Source: Gnetum montanum
Lineage: Eukaryota; Streptophyta; Gnetopsida; Gnetales; Gnetaceae
Assembly: GCA_015680685.1 (NCBI GenBank)
Contig: MNCI01004036.1
Span: forward strand, 648,531-694,700
Direction: 5' to 3'
DNA length: 46,170 nucleotides
This document shows positions 1-10,330 of this stretch, one piece after another. Made by a program: the position numbers and the translations under genes. Below the pieces are notes generated by a model that saw nothing but the letters and a program-made list of their open reading frames with translations, searched no databases and had not been told where the DNA came from. The stretch's first letter is position 1; each line of letters opens with the position of its first letter.

Positions 1-299
1 TTGTGGTTCGGCTCGGGGCCCTCAAAAGTTGATTTTCTGTGGGCTCCGAGGGCGCCCCCCCCCGCTTGTAATTGTATACTCGTGTACCATACTTCAGTAA
101 TACATACCCGAACATTTTCTCAAAAAAAATAATACAAGTTAAGGAGTTACATATAGAGGTTATGTATAGGTTAACTGCTAATAACTTACAACAAATGTTA
201 CATTTTGATAATTGGAAATTACTTAACTTAAGGAACAACCTCAAAAATTCTTTTACTTGTTGTTTATTTTAAGGCATTAAAACTAGGAAAAACTATTAT
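1..299. other. Unassigned left edge with a short GC-rich segment
   Basis: No gene is supported here. Positions 1-65 are strikingly GC-rich against the AT-rich rest, with two similar GGCTC-type blocks around a short AT stretch and a run of ten C near 55-64. From about 70 the base composition becomes ordinary. The stretch could be the outer edge of another repeat or the 3' UTR/LTR of copia remnant F, but nothing decides it. Confidence 0.4.
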
Positions 300-903
300 A
301 TTTCATAATATACCAATCCAAGATCTTTTCTACACCAGTTAAACTTGTTCATAGGAATGGCTGTGATCAACACATCTGTTGGATTACACTTTGGTTATTG
401 CAAGAGATGTGTACTATTTTTTGCCCTTACCCAAATTCTTTGAACATTCGTAGTAGCCAAATAATTTCTTTGCTTTCTTGAGAAGTTGCTACATACTATA
501 CCTCTATTATTAATAATGTGACATAATTTTGTCTCTTGCTGATCTAGCAAACTACACCTATGTTTAATATAAAAACATATCCACTTGTAGATTTTTTATG
601 ATCTAGATTACCTTCTCAATCTACATCCATAAAGCCATGTAATGCAAAGGAAATTTTCTTATAAAAAATGGAAAAATTAATAGTACCTTGAAGATACCAA
701 AGAATTCTTTCAACAACCATCCAATGTTCCTTACCAAGATTAGACATAAACTTGCTTACAACTCCCACTGCATGTGCAATATATAAGACTACCTATAGCA
801 TTAACATGAGGGATATTGTTCATTTCCATCATGTCTTCATCTATTCTAGGGCATTGCTCTATTAATAATTTCATGCCCACAGATAATGGAATGTTTACCA
901 GCT
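300..903 (-). pseudogene. Copia element F, 3' part: RT C-terminus and RNase H (broken)
   Basis: Minus-strand translation in shifting frames matches the C-terminal third of Ty1/copia Pol. The segment from 946 to 740 carries the RT-connection motif IPLSVGMKL followed by a GSLIY stretch (the usual GSLMYA block). Below it, down to about 360, comes the copia RNase H pattern: a VDAD-like segment reading MDVD, then HKKSTSGYVF, a SSTEAEY-like block, and KEIIWL. The domain is cut by several stops, mainly TGG or CAG turned to TGA/TAG. At 904/905 it stops against the truncated LTR of element A. About 25 residues of RT between here and the continuation at 13709 are missing, so host sequence was deleted together with part of the LTR. 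Confidence 0.8.
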
Positions 904-904
904 T

Positions 905-1462
905 ACACATCCTAAACAGATATAACGTTGTTGGGTTACTAAGCATTAAGCACTGCTGGGATTACCAAATGTCATACACATGCTTGAAGTGATTGTACTT
1001 ATGTATTTACCTAATTGCTATTTAGCTTATCTCACTTATTACTTAATTAGATTAATTACTAAGAAACATTGAATAAATAGCTAAAAACATTAAATGCATG
1101 AATAAAATAGTTAAGCTATCTAGAATGTTACAAGATTTATCAAGAAGCTCATCTTTATTTCAACATACACTGTCATTCTTAGGTACAACAATGCTCAAAT
1201 AAAGATTCGTATAGTCAATGACTCCTTTTGCGGGCACTCAAGAAAATATTCTAAATTTCAAATGTTAAAATTGCAAGAGTTTAGCTACTACTATGACTTG
1301 ACTCCTCATAAACATGGTTGTGAGCTTGTATTTATAGTTTTTATTATAGGGCTACTTCGAAGGGGCTTAGTAGATGTAGCAAACACTATGTCAACGTGAC
1401 CTCATCGATGGGGTAACACCATGTAAACGAGGTCCCATTGACATGACACTTTGATATCATCA
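905..1462 (-). repeat. Element A 3' LTR, truncated
   Basis: It aligns with 13185-13708 over its whole length and ends in ATCA on the plus strand (TGAT on the sense strand). About 320 bp corresponding to 12868-13184 (the R/U5 end) is missing. The TATA box is the reverse complement of 1329-1336. Between the TATA box and the LTR end lie two degenerate palindromic modules (around 1391-1405 and 1426-1439), one more than in the 5' LTR. Confidence 0.85.
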
Positions 1463-1474
1463 TACCCCCAATGA
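1463..1474 (-). other. Polypurine tract of element A
   Basis: On the sense strand the sequence GTCATTGGGGGTA directly precedes the LTR start TGATGA. The same G-run next to the LTR occurs in elements B (28462-28474) and C (40595-40606), which supports its role as the plus-strand primer of reverse transcription. Confidence 0.75.
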
Positions 1475-1671
1475 CTAAATGCAAACTTGTCCTTGAGTTC
1501 CTTTACAAATTTGAAAAGTTATGGGATTATTAACTGACTCTTGACATAACAAACTAAGTTGACAAAACTGAGTGCCCAAGTGTACAAATCAACACATTAC
1601 AAAAATTATAATGTTCATGACACAAAATTGAACATCATGACATGACTACCCAAAATTGGATATCACATCCT

Positions 1672-4558
1672 CTAATGGCATGAAGGCGGTGGAGAAGATT
1701 GGACAATCCTAGGTGGTGGAGGCTCTTGAGATTCTAAAGGACCTTTGTTGGCTTTTGGCACATGCGATGGCTAAGGTGGCTATGTCCATCCTAGTGTAAT
1801 TGCAACCTCTAGTGGAAGGTGAAAGGCATTCAGTAATGCTTTCATCTTCTCCTTCTTACTCTAGGAATCATTTATAGTCCATGTGGCATCACCAATGTGG
1901 GTTGGAATGGGGATATCCCATGGATAGGACATTACCGGAAATAACTTCATAGCTTTAACAAACTAGGTAACAAATTATTTGTGTTTGACATCAAATGCAT
2001 TGACTACATTCTATAGCTCTTGGTAGTCATTCATTGTTCTAGCTAGGTTCTCGGCAACATATCTTTGATTAGTGTATTTGCCCTTGAAAGCTTCAAGTTT
2101 AGTGTTTACCACTATAATCTTTTACTTAGTTTCATTGTGATGCTTGAACTTGGCCTTGTACAACAAGTATAATCTGGCCATTGCTTCTCTAGTTCTAACC
2201 GCAGTCATCCAGTAGTCAGTATGGCCATATTTTCATATCAAAGATTGATGAGCTCCATGTATTCCATCATCTCCTTAATCTACAACTCCTTCATGTAGAT
2301 TTCTACCTTATAGGTGTCTATCCCATCAATGATATGTTGCCACAATTCTCTTCCTTGCTAGAGTTATTAGAGAGTTTCATTTACTTTCACCTTCACTAAT
2401 TGGATGTGTTTTTCATTCACTTCTTTCTGTAGATTGACCTAATCTTTGAAATGATCTTTAACTCTCTCAAATTTGAGAGTCTCTGATTTTCAAGTGGCTA
2501 TCTCTATTATAGTCTTCTAGCAAAGGGCATAGACCTTCTCTACGGAGAGATTTCTATTTTCAACTACCAATCTTCTTAGCTCTGTGTTCGCTCTAGCCAG
2601 TTGCTCCTACTATTAATGGATGAAGTTGGTTAATTGTTGTTTGTGCTCATCAACATTCTATAGGCAATGATTCTCTGTAGTCAATTGTACATTCTCCTAG
2701 TAGGTCTAACCCAAGGCCTTCTAAATTTTATGCTATGTAGCCTCTACCAAGGATTGGTAGAACACCACTATTTCCATCGCAACCTCAAACCCTTTCAGTC
2801 TTGTGTGATGTTGTTCAAGAGCTTCATCTCTCATCAATGTTGGGTTGAGAAATGCAAGGTTAACAATTTGGGCTCTTAATTCAACAACTTCAGCAGCCAA
2901 GCATTTGTTCAACTCCTTAGATATTTTAAGAGCCCCTTCCAAGATGATGTTTTTGCCCCTTACCTCTAGCAGCTCTGACTAGATTGCAGTAATGTTATCT
3001 AAAAGGTCAAAGATATCTGGAAGTGGTTGCCTAATTTCCACAAGTCAATCTAGTAGTTCTTCATGTTATGCTACATTTATTCTACCACTCATGATCCCTA
3101 TGGATGTCTGCACATCCTTGAGTGTTGTGATGTTTGGTACAGATGTCGCAGGTGCATTAAGTGTTTCAACAATTCAGTCAGCAACAACCTCTATTACTAT
3201 CTCCTACCCTTGGTGCTGCATGACAAATATTATTGCCCCCCCTGACCTTCCTCCAAGCACATCAAGAAGATCATGACATTCTCAGAAAATCTCTACGAGT
3301 GGTTACTATTCTGCAAGAGATACCATGATCTCTCTAGTGCTAGGATTTGACTTTGTAGATAACTTCATTATTTGAGCCAAGAAAATGGATCCACCTCTAT
3401 CCATCAAGCTGATTGTTTGGGTCACCTCATTTAGGTGACTCATGGTTGGTAAGTACACAATTGGATCCCTGCCACTCATGCCTACTTGTTGCCCTTATTC
3501 ACTTAAGCCATTCTTGGTACTCATGCAATTGTTAGGCTATTATAGCGACATCCAACATAGTTGTTTGAGTGGTAGGTGGAGGTAGTGACTACTGCTCCTA
3601 TTCTTGAATGATTATTGTAGAAGTTTTATCTTTCATCATTTTTGCCTAATTAGTGGTTGGGGCATGCCTAATAGCATCATTTTTATAAAAGACTATTCCT
3701 CCCCTTCGATAGAGTTTTCTAATGAGGCATGGAAAGGGAAGTGCCTTCCTTCCACATTCATTTTCTTTAAATTGCTTCTTCATCTCCAGATAGATTAGCT
3801 GTGGAAGGTTGATAGGGAATCTCCCACTTAGAGCAGCATAAGTATGGGTAGAAAAGGTAGTGATTTTTCTTATCCTCACCATGGCATTAAGGTGGAAGGC
3901 TGCAATCTTGTAGTGGATTCTTTCTACCAGTGTGAGCACATCAAACGCCTTGTGGTTGATACTATAGCATCATCGCATTCATTTTTTCTTAATTTTGGGG
4001 TCCACTTGCATTGGAATCTCAACAAGATTCACCCCTATTTTTGGCAACCCAAGCACTTTAGTAATGGCTACATCAAGTAGAACACTAAGATGTCCTTGAT
4101 TTTTACCATTGATCTAACTTGCCTATTTTTTAGAATAAAAATTTCTCTCCCATGTATCACTCCCTAGTGGAAGTGATGATTGGTCACATGGGAGAGGCCT
4201 TTAGTTGGTCCTATACTTTTTTTTATGCTTGCTCCAGGAAAGGGCCAAAGTTTAACTTTTGGAGCGCTATTTTTTGGGCCTCCCTTGATTTGATTTGATT
4301 CAGGTAGGCTTCTATCAAGGTCACCTTGATATTTGTTTGCTAAGCTAGTGCATCATCTTGGTGTAAATGTTTTGTTTCTACTGTTGGTTCTAGAATTTGT
4401 CAAATAAATTCCACCTCAACCTCTTCCCTAAGAGGACCTATGACGTGAGTTACAAGTGGTTCTTCTTGGGATTTTTCTTGAACCCTTCTTATTTTAGTTC
4501 ATTTCTCCCTTGGTTGAAATGGTCCTACTTCTTGCATGTGTTTACCGTTTAGTTCCAT
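1672..4558 (-). pseudogene. Accessory (env-position) ORF of element A, decayed
   Basis: The ORF runs from an ATG at 4558, directly after a conserved 3' splice site, to a stop at 1672-1674, about 960 codons, with many internal stops and frameshifts. Residues encoded at 3646-3939 include ERIHYKIAAFHL and PFPCLIRKLYRRGGI, which match ERIYFKIGTYHLF and FLCLIRKLFQRDGI of element B. The LPFPCLI-x-x-LCRRAGV pattern is familiar from the 'putative plant transposon protein' domain of plant retroelement proteins. About 1800-3000 is rich in Glu, Lys, Leu and Gln and is probably coiled coil. The tail is Pro/Ser-rich. It occupies the position of the Athila env-like ORF, but I see no signal peptide or clear membrane segment. 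Function unknown. Confidence 0.7.
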
Positions 4559-4588
4559 CTATGATCACAACACATCCATGGATTAGTA
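4559..4588 (-). promoter_or_regulatory. Predicted branch point and 3' splice site before accessory ORF (A)
   Basis: On the sense strand TACTAAT (4588-4582) lies about 22 nt before a CATAG acceptor whose AG (4560-4559) directly touches the accessory ATG. Element B has TACTAAC, the same spacing and TTGTAG|ATG at 31391-31419. Conservation in two diverged copies argues for a real acceptor. The donor is not located. Confidence 0.65.
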
Positions 4589-4995
4589 GATATAATGTGT
4601 AACTTTAAGTTTTTGAATACCTAACCTCGTTAGTTAGTTACAATTTGGCTAAGGTTGGACTATGGAAAATTGATTATTTTATTAATTATTTATTGTAAAT
4701 ATTACCAAAACTTTTTGGAAAGGTTTAACTCTTATAATTTGATGTTTAATAGTTGATTTCTTAGTTAAACTTGTGTGGGAGTTTAAAAAATGGCAAAAAC
4801 TTTTCTGTCAAAAATGGCACATTTGTGGCACCCATGACAAAGAGCATACCTCAGGTAGCTGCAAGGTTGAAGAACAAAGTGATTTAGATAAACAGTTAGG
4901 AAGTTATGGTCTCTAGAAAGTTTTGGGCTCTAAAAACTTGAAAAGCTCTCTTGACATTTATGAGAAAATGTAAAAATTTCAAAGTGGGGTTGCAC

Positions 4996-5086
4996 ATATA
5001 TATAGTACTTTTCCACTACATAGATAGGGCTATGTATACAAGGCCTCGTATATATGTTTGCTCCATCAATAGCACCCCATATATGG
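4996..5086 (-). promoter_or_regulatory. Putative internal promoter of element A
   Basis: A TATA-like box (reverse complement of CATATATATAG, 4995-5004) is followed upstream on the sense strand by an 18-bp imperfect palindrome at 5035-5052, TATACAAGGCCTCGTATA. Its one mismatched pair is explained by a CpG-to-CpA change. A 10-bp palindrome CCATATATGG lies at 5077-5086. The core ACGAGG..CC.CGT resembles the LTR module at 13673-13686. The accessory ATG is about 440 bp downstream. Transcription is not shown. Confidence 0.45.
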
Positions 5087-5835
5087 ATCCCGTAGGAAAA
5101 ATTTGAATTTTGAATATCTTAAAAAATACAAGAAATTTTTCAATGAATTTGGGATCCATGGAGTTCTAGAAATAATATGATGAAATCATTGAAGAGGATT
5201 TTTGAAAGCTCAAAAATTGAAAAATTTGATGAAAAATATATTTATTGAACAAAATATGTAAAGGAGCACATCATTTGATGTAGAAGATAAGTGTATGATA
5301 GATTCTAATTACAAGAATGCCTAAGGGTAAGTTTCTTAATGAAGCCAACCAAAAGAGATGCAAGTGGGTTGTTCCCATAGTAGGTACATACCTTGTTTGC
5401 CCTTGCATAACCTTAACCTAATGATTTTGTGGGCCCCATAGGTGATTAATGGTCGATGGAAGTTAAGGACCAAAACCCATAAGATTCTACCTAAGAATTC
5501 AAGTACATTACACCAAGACATAATTAAGAACATGGACTTTGGCAATGAGGTGAGTTATGGACAACAAAGATGGATGATGGAGAAGGTGGAATGGAATTCC
5601 AAATTGAGGTCATAAGAAGTCCCTTGTGGAGTTAAAATGACCTCAGAAGATCCATCTTTAGTCCAAACCAAAACCAACCTTTTTTAGTGAATTCACATCA
5701 CCACTCCAAGACCAATCCATGCCCACACCCTCCCCTGCACCACACCCCACTTCCCCCCACCCTGAGACACAAGAGTGCTCCCATAGAACAATCACCATTT
5801 CATAAAGAGAAGAAAAAAGAAGTAGGAAGTGAGAG

Positions 5836-5906
5836 GGGGCCTTAGTTAGAGGGGACCTTCAGGCATGGATAACATGTCTTTCTAGTCCCATAACCAATGT
5901 TTGTAG
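5836..5906 (-). other. Conserved non-coding block in spacer (A)
   Basis: About 70 bp here are nearly identical to 41820-41892 of element C, including a shared CCTTCAGGCATG and AACATGTCTTTC. A weaker match lies at 32760-32797 in B. The flanks are far less similar. It could be a packaging, dimerisation or splicing signal. Confidence 0.5.
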
Positions 5907-6589
5907 CCTATGAATTTCCATCTTGTGTTTTTATTTTTTTTCTTGTTCGTGTTTTTTTTCTTGTGGATGGAAACCACAACATGCAAAGAGTTTATTTGAC
6001 TTCTTATTATAGGTCAACATGGAATGGTAAGAAGTCTATGAAAACACTCATGCACCCAAGCAAGCAGAAGAGTATAAAGAGTATTGAGTCCCCTTAAAGC
6101 CACACCATGTGCAAACCTTTGAATCCTTCCCAATTTTGGAAACTACCAAGGTAATAAATTTATTAAGAGTTTATTTAATGAAAGGAATATTAAACTTCCA
6201 AAACAAGGAAAACCATAGTATTTGTGAATGGGTGGATGTTGTGGACTCACTGTCTATTTCATGAAAAAGAAACCATGACTTAGAAATTAGCACAAAATTT
6301 TAGAAATAGAAACCATACATTAGCAAACAAAATATTAAGCACAAACCACCATTAGTAACAACTATAGTACCATTGTGTCATGTTGCCACAAAGCATGTTT
6401 ATTAGCAAAAATTAGCAAATCACAATCAAACATAGTAAAACATATAAGAAAGTGTAAAATATTCAAGAAAGATTTAAACATACTAACAATGATGTAAAAT
6501 GAAAAGAAGTTTTAAAATAAAAAAGGTGTAAAGTAAAGAATTTGCAAAATAAAAATGTATAAAACAAAAAATAGAAAAATTGAGAAGCC

Positions 6590-7910
6590 ATGTCTATGAT
6601 TAGCATGGATAACCATCTTCCCCAGGACTATTTTAGAAGGAGGAGATTCAAAAAATTAAGCATGGTTGTCCATATGTTGAGGTATTTATTGCACTGGCTT
6701 GCTTGGCCTCATGGAAAGGCTTTATTTATTGGATGTTGGTCAACTACTTTTTATTTGGGCTTTCAAGTTTGTATATGATCATGGTCCTAGAGGGAAAGGT
6801 TTCATAAATTATATAAGGCCCTTCCCACAATGTTTGGAATTTAGTTTTCTAAGGTACGTGTGTGGGGTTCCAATAAAGGACCTTATCTCCTAGTTGAAAT
6901 TTTACTTTCTGTATTCTAAGGTCATGACGTTTCTTATTGTATGCTTTGTACATTCATTCAAAGATAGGGCCACTAATCAGTTTTCATCTAGCACATTTAG
7001 GTTTATCAATCTTTCTTTTTGTGCTAGGCTTAGCTCAAGGTCCAAGGCATAAGCTATTGAAAGTGTATAAAGCTTAGATTGGATTGAAAGTGTTTGAAAT
7101 TTTTTGTACACTAGCTCATAGGAAGAGTAGCCTATAAGGAGTTTCCACATTGAGCAGTAGGCCCAAAGGGCATCATTGAGTTTTGTGCCCTTTTTTCTCC
7201 TATATTTGCTTACAATTTTCATTAGGATCTTTGTGATCTCCCTATTAGTCACTTCTACTTGACTATTGGTTTGGGGGTGATAGGGTGTTGTTAATTTATG
7301 TTCAGCCCCCAAGCTTTACATGAGTTTTCGAAAAGTGGTAGCTATAAAATGGGTTCCATTATCAAAAATTAATGCACACTACACATCAAACTTGTATACA
7401 ATATGTTGTTGTACAAATATAGTAGCAATGAATTATGTATAATTGGTGACAATTGTTGCTTTTACCCATTTGGTGTAGTAGTTGACTGCTATGATGATGT
7501 ATGCCTTTCCATTGAACATGGGTGTGATGGAATCCATGAGGTCTATGCCCCATATGTCAAAGGTTTCTAGTGGTTGAATCCGCTATTGAGGACCCTTAAT
7601 TCAAGTGGTCATCCCACCATCTCGTTGATAGTGTTCATAGGATTGAACAAACTAGTAAACATCCTTGAAGATTATAGGTCAATAGTATCCTACCATCAAA
7701 ATTTTTATGATCATGTGTCTTTACGCATAGTGGCCTTTGCAAGGGCCTTCATGAGCATCCTAGAGAACATGCAATTGGTCCACATCAAGGACACACCAAT
7801 GAACTAGGCCATCAACACACACCTTGTAAAGGTGTCCATTAATTTCCATGAAGTACTTATCCTAATGAAGAAACTATTGTTCTTGATAAAGTCTAGATCT
7901 TGTGGCATCT
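6590..7910 (-). pseudogene. Element A integrase (broken)
   Basis: This is the C-terminal part of Pol. The clearest open segment is 7312-6977, which starts with GAEHKLTTPYHPQTNSQVEV, the last part of the rve catalytic core, with N where the family normally has G and V where the catalytic Glu context usually begins (QxEVxN is kept). Downstream, a DKVLYWNPTHVP-like block and an EGPYIIYETFPS block mark the C-terminal domain, ending near 6600. Upstream, at about 7330-7900, the DNGTHF core motif and parts of the zinc-binding region are visible in several frames with stops. It would insert cDNA into the genome, but this copy cannot encode a full enzyme. Confidence 0.8.
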
Positions 7911-9390
7911 CCTAAGTGAGAAGGTAAGTGAGGATTCCATAATATGATTTTGATTGGGTAGGCACTTAGTCATTTATTACTCTTGTAAAGAGGAGTTCAT
8001 TTGAAATTTGGTTACAAAGTGGGTTCTCCTCCTCTTTGTTATCCCATCTTAACTGAGAGAGGTGGTCAATGACCACATTCTCAATCCCTTTTCGATCTAC
8101 CATTGTGAGATCAAATTCCTATAGGATCATGAGCCATTGTATGATATGAGGACTCACCATTGGCTTATTCATTAAGAAGCAGATGGCACTATGATCTATG
8201 TGCACAAACATCGTATAGCCAAGCACATAGTGCCTAAACTTTTCAAGAGCATACATCACTACCATTAGTCCTTTCTCAGTTGTGGTTTAATTCAACTATG
8301 TATCCACAATGCTTTAACTCATGTAGTGGATGTAATATGGACATTTCTTATTGTTCAACTACATAAGCATGGCTTCCAAGCCATAATTAGATGCATCGAT
8401 CATTATATGAAATGGTCTAGACTAGTCTGGTGCTTGTAGAATTAGAGTTTCTATGAGTTTTTCCTTTAGTTGTTAGAATGCATGTTCACACTCCTTGGTC
8501 AAAATGAATAGAGAATCCTTCTTTATAAGCTCAACTAATGGCTTTGTAATCTTAGAAAAATTCTCTATAAACTACTGGTAGTAGCCAATGTGCCTAAGGA
8601 ATGATCGAATGTCTTTAATCATTTCTAGTTGGCATGTGATTCCTTGGATGACCCTTACCTTTTCAGGGTCTACCTCAATCCTTTCTTGAGTAATTCTGTG
8701 CCCTAGTACTATGTCCTTCTGGATCATTAAATGGATTTTCCACTAATTAAGACTAAGATTTGTTTCAACACATATTTTTAGTACTTGCTCAAGCCAATCC
8801 AGGGCTTGCTCAAATGTAGTCCCATAGGTAGAGAAGTTATCCATAAAGACTTCCATCCCACTACTAATCTACTATTGAAAATACTAAGAACTAGGCATTG
8901 AAATGTCATAGGGGCATTGCATAAATGACATCTTACAATATGCAAAAATCCCTGAGGGACTCATGAATGTTATTTTGGCCTAATTCTCTAGTGAAATTTG
9001 GATTTGGTTATAGCCACTATAACCTATAACCATCCAAGAAGCTATAATAGCAATGCCCCAATATAGTGTCCAACACTTAGTTCACAAATGGTAATGAAAA
9101 ATGATCTTTAAATGTTGCCATATTCAAAAACCTAAAATTGATGCAGACCCAACACTTACCACATTTCTTTAGCACAATTATGAGTGGGCTAACCCACTCA
9201 CTATCTATGATGGGATAAATGAACCCTACCTTGAAGATTTATTCTATTTTCTCTTTGACAGTCTGCTTCAACTTGGGATTCAACTACCTCTATGACTACC
9301 TTTTTAGATTCATGGCCAGGTTGTTGTAGATACGATGCTAACATATCCTTGAATCAATTTTGGTCAATTCAAAATATGATCAAGAAAAGG
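7911..9390 (-). pseudogene. Element A reverse transcriptase and RNase H (broken)
   Basis: Minus-strand translation shows the Athila-type order. At about 9150-9300 there is a fingers block near SEWVSP. At 8833-8847 the palm motif reads VFMDNFS, so the second catalytic Asp is Asn (GAT to AAT). Next comes the thumb with LGHRITQ and IEVDPEKV, then an RNase H with MIDASNYG, EKGLMVVMYALEKFRHYVLGY, HIDHSA and VIDHLSQ down to about 8050. Frames shift and stops are frequent. Element C keeps FMDDF at the same place. Confidence 0.85.
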
Positions 9391-10330
9391 CTATTGACAA
9401 TTTGTTGACCACCTCCAATAGCTTATCTTTTTTTTAGGAGTAAGATTTGCATTATTTATAACTAGCTTACCATATTTTAAAAATGCATGCTCCATGTCAG
9501 CTAGTAGAGTTTTTAACTCTTGGAGCTCTAGCTTGAAATTATCATGAATTTCCAACTCTTCCAAACAAGTATCATCAACTTCATCATCAAAGAGCTGGTG
9601 ATGAAATTGCTCAAGTTCATCTATGCCTTTGATATAAGCACACATCAGGCTCTTAGTAGGTTCTATGCATAGTGTGCTACTATCAAAGTCAGCTGTTAGC
9701 CACTGGGTGCCCTCCTATTTTGTGGTTGCTATGTATAGGCACCTTTGGATATCCATTTTATGTGCACACTAATTGCATGCTTTAATGCATGTACTATTAA
9801 TGGACCATATTTTCTACATGTAATTGCACCCATTATCTTTGTACACCATGCATGGGACTTGCTTCTTCTCAAGTTGTCCAAATTTGTTCTTTTTGGAGAT
9901 GCCCAAGGAGAGGTCCCTAATGTCCATTCATGCATCAACAATGCTCAACCATGCACAGTCAATAATGATGGGGAAGTCTCCTTTGTTGTTTTTGACCTTG
10001 ATCACTAGAAAATTGGTAGGACATGAGCACCCATAAAATATGATCACAATGTCCTCCATTAATCCCAAAGCAATAGTGATTGGTCGATCTATTAATTCCA
10101 AATAGATATTACTCTTCTTAAGAGGTGGCAAGTTCTAGGCTTTATACATGTCATAGGAGATGAGATTGATACCAGAACTAGAATCAAGAAGAGCCTTGCA
10201 TGGCTCATGTCTAGTGATCTATAAGTAAATAAGAGAACTTCCCATGTCATATATGTTAATGGAAAGGTTGCCAGCCTTGATCCAATTGGAGACAACATGA
10301 GTTAACATCACAATATGGATTTAAGGTGGC
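9391..10330 (-). pseudogene. Element A protease and linker (broken)
   Basis: Around 10180-10150 the sense strand reads ALLDSSSGINLISYDMYK, which corresponds to the retropepsin motif ALLDLGASVNLLPYSVY. The catalytic Asp is kept, but Gly-Ala of the D(S/L)GAS signature is altered. It continues with a LPPLKKSNIYLELIDRPI stretch and a GLMEDI flap-like motif typical of gypsy proteases. The 9645-9391 segment is an acidic linker (ELEQFHHQLFDDEVDD and similar) leading into RT. Confidence 0.75.

Larger units (their letters stand above)
4589..6589 (-). other. Post-pol spacer of element A (non-coding)
   Basis: No reading frame here resembles a known domain. The spacer holds the putative internal promoter (4996-5086), a block strongly conserved with element C (5836-5906) and an A/T-rich tract at about 6400-6590 on the 3' side of pol. 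Equivalent spacers occur in B (about 31420-33438) and C (about 40600-42490), with patches such as the 5840-5900 block and the region around 5370-5390 recurring. Confidence 0.6.

Noticed and set aside
2667-4080. Plus-strand open frames in the accessory-ORF region (for example 2992-3276, 3604-3798, 3844-4080)
   Set aside because: They lie antisense to the accessory ORF of A, have no family resemblance, and the minus strand aligns with element B.
1672-4558. Accessory ORF as a classical retroviral envelope
   Set aside because: Position fits an Athila env-like ORF, but I see no signal peptide, cleavage site or transmembrane anchor, and the basic N-terminus and coiled coil do not suggest Env.
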